A stretch of 64,000 nt of DNA from Ligula intestinalis (Eukaryota > Platyhelminthes > Cestoda > Diphyllobothriidea > Diphyllobothriidae). The notes beneath the pieces were generated by a model. It was not told the origin of the DNA. It was given only the letters and a program-made list of their open reading frames with translations, and did no database searches. The first letter of the stretch is position 1. Every line of letters starts with the position of its first letter. Shown here piece by piece: positions 44,283 to 53,179 of the stretch. The DNA lies in assembly GCA_036362985.1 (NCBI GenBank), contig JAYGXS010000008.1, forward strand, positions 7,950,974 to 8,014,973, read 5' to 3'. The position numbers and the translations under genes are program-made.

Positions 44283-45365
44283 ATTTGCGAAAATTCCCAA
44301 CGAAAAATTCAGAAGATGAATTGGCGAACATACGTTTGTTTTCGATAATTCTCATCAGGCCTTTACATTTATAGGGTAATTAAGTAAATGGACTATGTGG
44401 GTAAGTCGAAAAAGTAGGACGGTTGTCAGGGCAGGGGGAGTGGGGGGGGTCGAAAAGGGGTCAACATTTGATCAGCGTTAGAAGGGAGCTGGTATTCGGT
44501 TGAGGTTTTAAGCCGCTGGCTGTTGGATTAGCAGCTTTTGATCATGGTAACTGTGGTGCCGCGACGAAATTCTTTTGGGCGCAAAGGATGGGTCGGCGTA
44601 GCCTGATTGCGGCCGCTTTTGCCGTAGCCAAGAGACGCTGTCCAAAAAATTTTGAGTAGTTTGAAGGTACCTTGTAGATAACTCGGAAGGCCTCTTTGGC
44701 ATCCACGCGATGGTCAGAGTCTACCAGATGCGCTAGAAGAGAACTGCTTATACCCTTTAGTTGACCCTTTCCTAACCATGCTGGGATGGGTTCTCGGACT
44801 CTTTTGGACAAACGCCGACTCGTGCGACCAAGATATCCCACTCCACAGGAGCAGGTAAATGAATATATGCACATGGATGTGGTCTGGGCTGGCAGTTTGT
44901 CCTTGATATCTCCGTATAGGATGGGTGTGGTCGAGAAAATTACGTAGGCATTGGCTGCTGGGAAGGTGGTTGCTACAGCTTGACTCAGGCGCCTCCTTAG
45001 AAGTTCGCTTGGTCCCTCTCCTTGAAATGGGACCCTTATAAATATTCGCTTCTGTTCTGCTGTTATCACTGCAGGCCTTGGTGGCCTTTCAGCCATGTGC
45101 TTAGCGATAAATCTACTGGGGTACCCATTTTGTCAAAATACACATTCAACAATCCTTAGCTCCTCTTCTATGCTATCATTACAGCAGATTCTTTTCGCCC
45201 TTTGCGTCAAACATCGCACTAAATAACGTTTAAAGTTTAACGGTACGAAGCTAGCAAAATGGATGTATTGCACTCCCACGTCTTCTTACAATACACGATC
45301 CGTTGAATGCTCCCATCAGCCCTTCTACTCAGTAGTATATCAAGGAATGGGAGTGATCCTGATTC
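44283..45365 (-). pseudogene. Penelope-like element copy, inverted pair (left arm)
   Basis: Minus strand. From about 45365: FLDILLSRRADGSIQRIVYC, KKTWECNTSILLASYR (RT end); an interrupted linker (EEELRIVECVF, a stop, QNGYPSRFIAKHMAERPPRP); then an open endonuclease ORF at 44542-45096 (184 codons) with CIYSFTCSCGVGYLGRTSRR (GIY-YIG core GVGYL), HLVDSDHRVDAKEAFRVIYK and CAQKNFVAAPQLP. Terminal region with a hammerhead at 44323-44361. 5' truncated within the RT. Confidence 0.82.
44323..44361 (-). ncRNA. Hammerhead ribozyme motif, intact core
   Basis: The reverse complement of the 39-base unit at 30460-30498 and 45910-45948, identical over all core and stem bases. Cleavage is predicted between the bases complementary to 44326 and 44325. 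Confidence 0.76.
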
Positions 45366-45990
45366 TTTCTATACGGAGATTAAGGACAAACGGCCAGCCC
45401 AGACCACATCCATGTGCTTATATTCATTTACCTGCTCCTGTGGTCGCACGAGTCGGCGTTTGTCCAAAAGAGTCCGAGAACACATCCCAGCATGGTTAGG
45501 AAAGGGTCAACTTAAGGGTATAAGCAGTTCTCTTCTAGCGCATCTGGTAGACTCTGACCATCGCGTGGATGCCAAAGAGGCCTTCCGAGTTATCTACAAG
45601 GTACCTTCAACCTACTCAAAATTTTTTGGACAGCGTCTCTTGGCTACGGCAAAAATGGCCGCAATCAGGCTACGTCGACCCGTCCTTTACGCCCAAAAGA
45701 ATTTCGTCGTGGCACCACAGTTACCATGATCAAAAGCTGCTAATCCAACAGCCAGCGGCTTAAAACCTCAACCGACTACCAGCCCCCTTCTAACGCTGAT
45801 CAAATGTTGACCCCTTTTCGACCCCCCCCACTCCCCCTGCCCTGACAACCGTCCTACTTTTTCGACTTACCCACATAGTCCATTTACTTAATTACCCTAT
45901 AAATGTAAAGGCCTGATGAGAATTATCGAAAACAAACGTATGTTCGCCAATTTCATCTTCCGAATCTTTCGATCGTCGTAGTGTATTAGT
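45366..45990 (+). pseudogene. Penelope-like element copy, inverted pair (right arm)
   Basis: An open frame at 45307-45729 carries AQTTSMCLYSFTCSCGRTSR, RLSKRVREHIPAWLGKGQLK, HLVDSDHRVDAKEAFRVIYK and YAQKNFVVAPQLP. Against the left arm it lacks 15 bases, taking out exactly the GVGYL of the GIY-YIG core without changing frame. The start of the ORF (before 45366) belongs to the left arm read backwards. The terminal region matches the left arm inverted, with a hammerhead at 45910-45948. Confidence 0.82.
45910..45948 (+). ncRNA. Hammerhead ribozyme motif, intact core
   Basis: GGC, CTGATGA, GAATTATC, GAAA, ACA-AACGTA-TGT, TC, GCC, as at 30460-30498. Cleavage is predicted after 45945. Confidence 0.77.
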
Positions 45991-45999
45991 TTAGTTACG

Positions 46000-47520
46000 A
46001 CGTCTGGAATTTTGCATTTCACATTCTCTAAAGCGTTCTATACGTTTATAGGCAGCAATTCCAGTTAGCTTCTACAAGTTTTAGCCAGCTTGACTTTTTA
46101 TGCATCATCCGGTTTCTCTTCGACTTACCTTTGCTATCACAGCCCTAGATCTCCTAGTCAAATTTCCGGAGAACTGTGGATTATACGGCTGTGGCGACGG
46201 TGATTTACTCTTAAAATTGAAAACTGGCAGTCCATCGATGTACGTAGATTTGTACGTTAATATGCAGCCTTAGGGACATTTAAACTATAATTTCATGCCG
46301 TGAATGTGTACATTTTCTTGATTGCAAATTGGAGAAGTAGCTGAGAGGCGTTGAAACAAGTCTGCATGCAGTGACATCCTGTCGTCTTCTTTAAAAAAAT
46401 AGTTGTGAACTAATAAAGAAGCAGTGAACGAGGAATATGGGTATAATTTGGCATGCCGTCACTTACACGAACGACCGCGGTAAAAAAATACCTCTCAAAG
46501 GGATGTGGAGGAGTACGTTCCGTTGAAAATATAATGACAGTCCAGAATGTGAGTGTGCATGATACCTCGCGGAAAAGTGTCAATGAATGTGAGGTCTCGA
46601 TATCTCAGCAGTCTTATTAGAATTCTGATGGTGGCGAACGGCAAAAATGGGAATGTTTTACTTTATGCGCGTCTACATGAGTTCCATTATTGCAATTACG
46701 ATAGGTTATAGGGACATCATGGTTCGCGGAAAACGCGATGCAAGGAAATATAATCTGAAGACGCTCTCCTAAATCCCTCCAGGTTTTGCTCGGAATCATA
46801 GGGAGAGCTGATCGGAAAAGTTGAGGAAGATAAAAAAGTACTGAAACTAATTTTAAGGTAATTTCGCAGTCTTCGCTCGAAAGCATGCAGGCTGGTTTAC
46901 AGCGCAATTTAAACTGGAAAGTTATTCCAAAGAAAGCTTCACCTGGCAGCAAAGAATAGAGAGCGTTTAAGGATGAGGGGCAGGACGAGGCATAATCGAT
47001 GAGAAATTCATATATATGCAAATTTGAAGGGTTACAGGCAAGGATTGCCCTTGACAACCTTGAGAATTTAAAGTACTCATAGCATTTTTACATTAAATGC
47101 GAAATTATAGACAGTTAACACAACACACCTTTGAGTGGATTGTTGTGGAACAATGCGAGACATGGAAACAGACAACAGTGGGGAACACTTTAACATGCCT
47201 GGCATTAAGAAATTAGGGAGCGCGAGTTGCATTTGTCAAATATAATGCCAGCAAGACTTTTTAAATCATCAATTTTTTGGCGGTAACTGTCTGGCTTGTT
47301 AGCACGATTTAAAGTCGTACCACTCGTCGGCTGAGAGAAAAACTTACTGAGGTCTAATCGAGTGCATTTGCTTGTGACCCTGTATGGATGGCCAGACATA
47401 CACGTTGTGCTGGCTTACTCGAAAGCATCCGTCAATCTCAGGAATGAACCGTGTTCCCAAATTATCCGAATTTTTCAGATCAAGCTACACTGTAAGTGCC
47501 TTCAAGATAGGGGTACGGTA
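46000..47520. other. Intron sequence with an unrecognised ORF
   Basis: The frame 46617-47057 on the minus strand (146 codons, MSRAILACNPSNLHIYEFLI...) matches nothing I recognise. Its composition is ordinary and it has no start or splice context that convinces me. The rest shows no structure. Confidence 0.35.
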
Positions 47521-47530
47521 AGTTCCTAAG

Positions 47531-47773
47531 CTAATTGACCATGTGCGTCGCCATGTAGTGCACTTTTTCGAGAAACTCCAAAGCTCGCTTCCTCCACACT
47601 TTCCAAACTGGCATTCCATAGTTAAGATATGCTCTTACGAATATGCCGAATATTCTTCCCAACAGCTCATGTGGGAATATTTTTAACTTGCGTCTGATCC
47701 AGTGCAACGTAGTGTTGGCCTTCTGGGCTGCCTTTTCATAGCGCTCTAATGGGATCACTATCGCGTTGTTCAC
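47531..47773 (-). pseudogene. CR1-like LINE RT tail fragment
   Basis: VIPLERYEKAAQKANTTLHW, IRRKLKIFPHELLGRIFGIF, VRAYLNYGMPVWKVW, then LEFLEKVHYMATHMV. The order A..KA...L..I.R.......L...F..YVR..L.YG...W......LE..EKV...AT matches the post-RT region of CR1-type LINEs. Related to 51099-51335. Confidence 0.65.
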
Positions 47774-48156
47774 ATGCCCACATCTTTGTACGGATCAACT
47801 TTTTTCAGTGTGTTTCCTTTATAAAATAATTATAACTTAATAACTGATGTGACACTTCTCCACTGGAGTGCAGTTCATCATCCTCCTCATTTTTTTGCAG
47901 CAGTCGTTGTTATCACAGACGCATTTTCGTTCCACGAACCACAGAGGGTCAAAAACTATTCATGGGTAGGCTTTCTTTCGATCATATGACCGCTTCACCT
48001 CCGTCAGTCAGAGTTATCTGTGCACTACCAGATCAGCCTTTACGCAAGCCCAGGTCTCCCAGCGGCTCAACGGCTAGGTTTTTATTCATCTGCCTTCCAT
48101 GCGTAAAGTGGCTCTTTCTAAAAGCTTCAGGAAAAGAGTACGTAAAACGCACTTAC

Positions 48157-48211
48157 CCGGCCCCTCAACTATGAGGTAGAATTGAGCATTATGCCTTGAT
48201 AGATATGGCAT
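48157..48211 (-). CDS. TOMM70: Candidate first coding exon of TOMM70
   Basis: A minus-strand ATG at 48211 with G at -3 opens 18 codons (MPYLSRHN...VEGP) plus one base, then a strong donor GTAAGTGCG. The exon ends in phase 1, exactly what the membrane-anchor exon requires; the split codon becomes GAT (Asp). The anchor exon has no ATG in its frame and a stop just upstream, so a separate first exon must exist. Against it: the 18 residues match no conserved feature (TOM70 N-termini are poorly conserved), and phase alone agrees by chance one time in three. It would place the TOMM70 start about 3.8 kb from the start of the divergent PP2A-scaffold-like gene. Confidence 0.38.
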
Positions 48212-48680
48212 GCCAAAGGGCGGGTACCCCAACGAGGATAGGCGAGTTTAGTCTTTCCAAGCGTTCATCACAATGGAACTTGCCAGTGCTGTGGCAGTCC
48301 ATGACCAGGACCAGTGCACCGAATCAACTCCTCTTCGTCTGCCAAGCTTCAATAGTCGTATGTGACAATCGTCCCCCGCGCACGCTCTTGTCCAAATTAC
48401 GCTCCTTGTCGATCCGCGGGCATTTTTCTCTTATCTCCTCGCGGTCAGTCACAGCCACGCTAGTACTCACCTAACTCAATCAAGAACTCGAACCCAATCA
48501 GTGTGCGACTTTTCCTGATTGGCCGCAGGCGACCAATGAGAAGCCCCTGATCCCAATTATCCCGCGCACAGTCACATGTTCAACACAAAAACTGGCGTAA
48601 AAGACTGTCATTAACTCTGTTTGTAAGCTCTTGCTCCGACTAAACACTGTCTAGCCTTATCAGTTTTATCAGCTTTATGT
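48212..48680. other. Region between candidate TOMM70 start and the mariner remnant
   Basis: About 48% GC by eye, less AT-rich than the rest of the intergenic region; it would hold the TOMM70 promoter if the candidate first exon is right. I see no clear core-promoter motif. The open frame 48196-48474 on the plus strand has no similarity. Confidence 0.3.
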
Positions 48681-48685
48681 ATATA

Positions 48686-49080
48686 CAGGTGTCCCAAAAA
48701 ATGCAAACACATTTTGTCTAATTGTAAAATTGGTATGTATCATACTTTCAATATTAAAAAAATGTACACATATTTATGAGCATCATTTTATTTTTTTCTT
48801 CACTGAATGTTCTTAAACTGACGTTCCTTTTGATCATTACATTGCTGACAACGCGAAGCAATGGATTCGCACACACCTTGACAGAATTCCATTGGTTTTC
48901 GTGAGCATTCATGTTCAATGGCTTTTCTCAATTCAGTCGCTGTTTCAATAGTCAAAATGCAGTGAAAAAACAATAAAATGATACTGGTTAATATTTTTAC
49001 ACATTTCGAACAATAAAATTATAATAAACACCAAGCTATTGATTATTTAAAGTGTGTATATATTTTTTTGGGACACCCTG
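48686..49080 (-). mobile_element. Mariner-like (Tc1/mariner) deletion derivative, 395 bp
   Basis: Terminal inverted repeats CAGGTGTCCCAAAAAATGCA (left) and CAGGGTGTCCCAAAAAAATA (right, reversed), flanked by TA on both sides, the target duplication of this superfamily. The minus strand inside encodes a remnant IETATELRKAIEHECSRKPM, EFCQGVCESIASRCQQCN, like the C-terminal end of a Tc1/mariner transposase. The catalytic domain is deleted. The left repeat has lost one G. Confidence 0.8.
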
Positions 49081-49084
49081 TATA

Positions 49085-49871
49085 AATAAATGTACTTTCA
49101 TCAATCTAGTAGAAGAACAATTAATTTCGGCTTTGCCCAGGAGATCGCAAAGCAAACCCTCCAGAACGTCGCAAGATGACCAGGTGATATGATGAATTGT
49201 ATTCGACAAAGCAAAGAGAGACCGGAATGGCCAGTTCTGGCTTATTAGCTATCCTCAGCCAGTCATATCCAATCTCGAGGGTTGCCCCCCCCCGCGAGAT
49301 TTGAACCAGGGACCTTTGGTCATTGTGTTCAAGATACTACCTCTAGCCTGCGATTTCCCTGCTTTGTCGGTTGTGATCGAGAATATGATGAATGGATGTG
49401 CTTTCATCGATCTATTAGAGGAACAATCAAGTTTCGCTTTGCACAGGAGCTCGCAAAGCAAACCCTCCGGACCGTCACATGATGACCAGGTGATATGATA
49501 AAGTTCATCCGACAAAGCAAAGGGAGACCGGAATGGCCATTTCTGGCTTATCAGCCGTCATCAGCCAGTCATAACCTATCTCGAAGGTTTCCCCCCAGAT
49601 TTGAACCCGGGACCTTTGGCCATTGTGTTCAACACACTACCTCTAGTCTAAGGGTTCGCTGCTTGGGTATTTCTTTGGGTATGACTGGCTGATGATGGCT
49701 CATAAGCAAGAAATGGCCATTTCGGTCTCCCTTTGCTTCGCCGGATCCACTTTATCATAGCAACTTAGTCACTATGTGACGGTCTTGATGGTTTGCGTTG
49801 CGAGCTCCTTGGCAAAGTGGAACTTAATTATTCCTTGACTAGATCGGTTGAAACACCTAAATTCATTCATA
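49085..49871. repeat. tRNA-like repeat: two direct copies and one inverted partial copy
   Basis: Copies at about 49085-49384 and 49385-49690 share TCGCAAAGCAAACCCTCC, GACCAGGTGATATGAT, GACAAAGCAAAG.GAGACCGG and the tRNA 3'-half-like GATTTGAACCCGGGACCTTTGGCCATTGTG. A third, inverted copy follows at about 49685-49871. The GGTTCAAATC on the minus strand resembles a pol III B box, suggesting a tRNA-derived SINE. The predicted frames across it are by chance. Confidence 0.6.
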
Positions 49872-49879
49872 TATGCATA

Positions 49880-51090
49880 TATATAGGTATTTGACTGGGG
49901 TACTAATCCAATCTATCTGGTTAGGGCACATAATTGTCCTGGAAATGCCTTGAGGCTCGCACTTGAGCGATATCAGGCTGTCGATTTGTCAGTCAGTATC
50001 AGTCAGTATATTTGGAGTAAATGACCGAAGTCCTTAAAAACTCCATTAGCAAGCTGGTTGTCGGATCAACTCCAATATATATCTTTATATATAATTTATA
50101 TATTTTAAGGTCTGGAAGGCCTCGTTATTTCAAATTTAGGGGTGTGGTAAAAGTAAATACAAAGTGAATATATCATATAGCTGCAGAAGCTACCGTTCAC
50201 CACCGATAGGCTACCCGACTGGCTCCAGGATCAACCATCAGGAAGGTTAGATAGGAAGAGGTCATCACGGACAACCGAGTCAAAAAGATGAGGATAAGCT
50301 AAAGGTCACGAGCTCATTACTGAAATGCCGAAGATGCGACCTTGTGGACTGTAGAGTCCAGCGACGAGCTGGCGAGAATGGCAGAACCGCCACGAAAATG
50401 ACAACAGACAATGAAGCCCATTGTCAGAGTTTAAAAACGGAGAGCGGCAAAAATAATTGGGCAGATTAGGGGAAGAAAAAACCGCTGCAAACATCACACT
50501 TTAGAGACTAAAAAGACATTTATGGAAAATAAGTTAATGTAAATAGAACTGCTTCAACTGCGATCCGCATGAGGCTATAATGCTAGTTTATTTGCCTAAC
50601 TTAAACTTAAGTCCTTTATGTTGGATCGTCCTAAATGCTGAGGATTTTGAAAGACTAGGGGACCAGGAAGCTTGGTGGAGACAAAACCCATGAAACTACA
50701 CTTGAATATCCCCTCGATCTAAACATGGAGTGCCCATATGGATTTATGCCATTCCGAGTACATACATTTTGAGACCCGGAGCACACCAGGGCTTGCCTTG
50801 GTCCCCCCCCCCCCCACTTCTGTCGACCTGGATCTGTCGGTTGCTTCTCTGTTTGGCTTACAAGGACCAGTATATGGCTGCTAGAATTAATATGCCTATG
50901 CTAATAATGCGAATAATAGCAATCATACTTACTAAGACCGGTAAAAGAATACTACACTACGGCTTATATGTGCTTGTACAAAAGCCTATATAAATTGGCT
51001 GTGGGGTGGAGTAAGTGGCTCCTGATAATTAAAATATACAAAGGTATGTCCTACGTTTAGAAGCTGGGTAGAGGCGTTCCCCTAGACAAC
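49880..51090. other. Intergenic sequence, nothing recognised
   Basis: AT-rich stretch with ATATAT words at about 50080-50105, then mixed. CTGGAAGGCCTCGTTATTTC at about 50111-50130 resembles the inverted 3' end of the CR1-like family. C-run at 50803-50815. Confidence 0.4.
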
Positions 51091-51098
51091 AGTACTGC

Positions 51099-51380
51099 TT
51101 GAGCAAGACTACACTAGGAGAAACTTTCACCGATAAATATCTAGGTGTTTGGACAGCTTCAAACCTATTACCTCCGGAACATTCTAAAAAGGCCGTTCAA
51201 AAGGCGACGAGCATCATTCATTGGATCAAACGTGGTTTTAAAATGTTTCCACCCGGACTGTTTGTGCAGCACTTCAGTACTTTCTTAACATCGCAGTTGG
51301 AATACGGAATTCCAGCATGGATACCACTGCTATGATGAGGCCCTCTGGGCATTAAATATAAAATTTATTTTTATTATTAT
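51099..51380 (+). pseudogene. CR1-like LINE RT tail and 3' end
   Basis: MSKTTLGETFTDKYLGVWTA, PEHSKKAVQKATSIIHWIKR, GFKMFPPGLFVQHFSTFLTS, QLEYGIPAW: the region after the RT of a CR1-like LINE, as at 47531. The frame ends at the TGA at 51333, followed by GAGGCCCTCTGGGCATTAAATA and TTTATTTTTATTATTA, the family 3' end. 5' truncated. Confidence 0.7.
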
Positions 51381-51968
51381 ACTAAGAAAATGATAGGTGT
51401 GCTTAAGCGGTTTGGTTTATGCTTATGATAGTCCATCTTCTCCTCTGAGGCAGTAAGATAATCGCCCATCTTTCGGATCTTTATTCCTTCCCAAATAATC
51501 GCACACCGCATAGCATAGGTGCAGTTCTATCACGAGCCCTAGAAAAAAAAGATGCATGAATATCACGGTAGCTTTAAGTTTAATTTGAAACGATATCTTT
51601 TTAATTCCGGCCTACGACTTGCCTTGCGATCATGAGAGCACTGCAAGTGCCCTCTATAAGATTTACAATAAAATTATGTTTCCAACAGAAATTTAATTAT
51701 TTACTCATCGATAGTCTCCATCACCGACAGGCGTACGCTCGTTATTAATTTAAATCAACCCGAGAATGAAAATAGGACGAGAAATTAATATTTTAATTTC
51801 GCCTAACTACGGCCGGTACCCGGGGCTGGCATAATATACTTTATCTTAACTTTGCAAGTGCCCGCAGTTTACGGATTCTGGGATACTCGGTCGCTTTGCC
51901 TGTTATTGGAAAAGCGCAGCTTTAACGTCGCAAATTACTCCCAGAAGTGGATTATAATTTGAAAAAAC
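51381..51968 (+). other. Upstream region of the PR65-like gene
   Basis: 588 bases before the ATG at 51969; the promoter is expected here. TATAATATACT (51830-51840) is A/T-rich, about 130 bases before the ATG, but I cannot assign it as a TATA box. No repeats recognised in the last 400 bases. Confidence 0.3.
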
Positions 51969-52085
51969 ATGTCTGTTGTCGACGCTGTCATTCAAACTTT
52001 ATCGTCGCTAAAGTTTGATAGCACAAATGCTGAATCTGGTGACGGAAAGTCGCCATCGCCCGACAGCGAAACCCTGGAAACAGCT
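51969..52085 (+). CDS. PR65-like exon 1 with start codon
   Basis: The ATG at 51969 (context AAAACATG) opens 39 codons: MSVVDAVIQTLSSLKFDS, then a Ser/Pro/Asp-rich stretch, then SETLETA. The donor GTTAGT at 52086 gives a phase-0 end. If unspliced, the frame would run to a stop near 52160 (FFTLCRQ), but that reading abandons the HEAT pattern, which resumes in another frame after a 38-nt intron. The hydrophobic helix near the start corresponds to HEAT helix 1A; the acidic Ser/Pro insert is unusual. Confidence 0.72.
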
Positions 52086-52123
52086 GTTAGTTATTTTAAA
52101 AACCATAGTTATCGTTTTTTAAG
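52086..52123 (+). other. 38-nt mini-intron
   Basis: GTTAGT...TCGTTTTTTAAG, 38 nt, GT-AG with a polypyrimidine stretch just before AG. Removing it restores the HEAT frame (ETA joined to EKLRVFYSLPT). Introns of about 30-40 nt near the 5' end of genes are described in flatworms. The in-frame TAG inside it supports its being non-coding. Confidence 0.68.
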
Positions 52124-52214
52124 GAAAAGCTTAGGGTTTTTTACTCTTTGCCGACAATAGCAAAGAATATGGGGCCAGAAGAGTGCCAAACCACTTTAAT
52201 ACCGATGCTGAGTG
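52124..52214 (+). CDS. PR65-like exon 2
   Basis: A 91-nt exon, acceptor TTTTTTAAG, donor GTAAGT. It reads EKLRVFYSLPTIAKNMGPEE, then CQTTLIPMLS plus one base. This is a full HEAT helix pair: the pattern R..S...LPTIA..MG...C...LIPML parallels R.NSIKKLSTIALALG......ELLPFL of PP2A subunit A. It ends in phase 1; the split codon with exon 3 becomes GAA (Glu). Confidence 0.78.
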
Positions 52215-52829
52215 GTAAGTAACTTTATGTTCGTGTATTATTGACGGTCATACCCCTTATACTATGCTGAATTTCGATTATTTTCTTGGTTTTATTGTTT
52301 CGGTCGTGAGTATGTACTCTGTTTTATTGAGAGTTTTATATTTATACGTTAGATAGGATATTAAACTTTTTCTTTTCCTATTTCTGCCAGCTCTACGGTT
52401 TTTATCAACTTATCTCCAGAAAGCACTATCATTCACCTATTATTTTGGCTTCCTTTACTCTATTCTTATCTGATTTTTTTTGCGATAGTTGTTGGAAAAC
52501 GTAACGGTATGATCAGCTGTTTTCATGTAGCCGAGTCGTCCGCAGGTCATCTTTCATAATACAGATGGTATGTTAAAAATGAAAACCTTGATCTCGACGG
52601 TTTCGTGGTGTTCATATTTTTGGTTTATCTATGATCTTGTGTCCCATCGAAAGTGAACTCTTGCATCAGTGACGAACCAATTTTCGTCCGTGAGCCGGCC
52701 TGCGCGTACTCGTGGGCTAACTGTAAACTACGTCTAAGTAAAGGTAGGTAAGTATCTCTACTCGTCATGTGTTCTTTATTAGTGGTTTCGTCTGCACCGT
52801 CCATGGCATAGCAATTTGACACCTTACGA

Positions 52830-53130
52830 TTGGTGTTTGCTTAGCAGGATGGTGGTTGTGTCTGATATTGTAGGCAGGCAAGTAGTCCTTGTTGGATCCG
52901 GAACCCCGCCGGGTGGGCCTCAATCCCGGCGGCCAGGAGGAGGAGGAGCAGTATAGTCAGGAGGGGCTGCTCTGTCATTTAAAACAACTGGAGTGGAGAA
53001 GAGATGGATCCACCATAGGGAGGTTTGGTGTATCAGACCTTGGCCGGCCTGAGGGCGGGTGGGAACGAGGTCGAAGACGCACCTGCTGTGGTTCCCGTGT
53101 GATATGGTCGACCTCAATGATGTCGCGCAC
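52830..53130 (+). repeat. Dispersed repeat fragment
   Basis: Bases 52985-53100 match the reverse complement of 11950-12070 (GATGGATCCACCATAGGGAG and GACCTTGGCCG...GGGAACG). It ends GTGATATGGTCGACCTCAAT. It lies in the second intron of the PR65-like gene. Confidence 0.55.
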
Positions 53131-53179
53131 ACTTGGCGATCTCTTGCAGTCAATCTGATGGACTCAGTCATATTTTAAA

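Larger units (their letters stand above)
3862..48211 (-). other. TOMM70: TOMM70 gene (mitochondrial import receptor subunit TOM70), 5' part, spliced
   Basis: TOM70 is an outer mitochondrial membrane receptor that docks Hsp70/Hsp90-bound preproteins, including metabolite carriers, through TPR motifs and hands them to the TOM pore. Five minus-strand exons with GT/AG borders join in one frame: a membrane anchor, TPR1 with its acidic segment, a TPR2/3 exon with the family motifs FYQNRAAALE, SPKYLKALSRRA and CCILERFQN, a linker exon with FIKNYL, and a long Ala/Glu-rich exon that re-enters TPR sequence. Phases agree at every junction (1, 0, 0, 2). The visible part is about 352 codons, or about 371 with the candidate first exon; known TOM70 proteins are about 600 residues, so roughly 40% lies left of base 1. 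The introns of 3.3, 4.7, 11.8, 9.3 and about 14 kb are filled with mobile elements. The family assignment rests on residue-level similarity I recognise and is very likely correct. Confidence 0.92.

Noticed and set aside
46617..47057. 146-codon minus-strand gene
   Set aside because: No known motif, splice context or neighbouring exon; this length occurs by chance in a window of this size.
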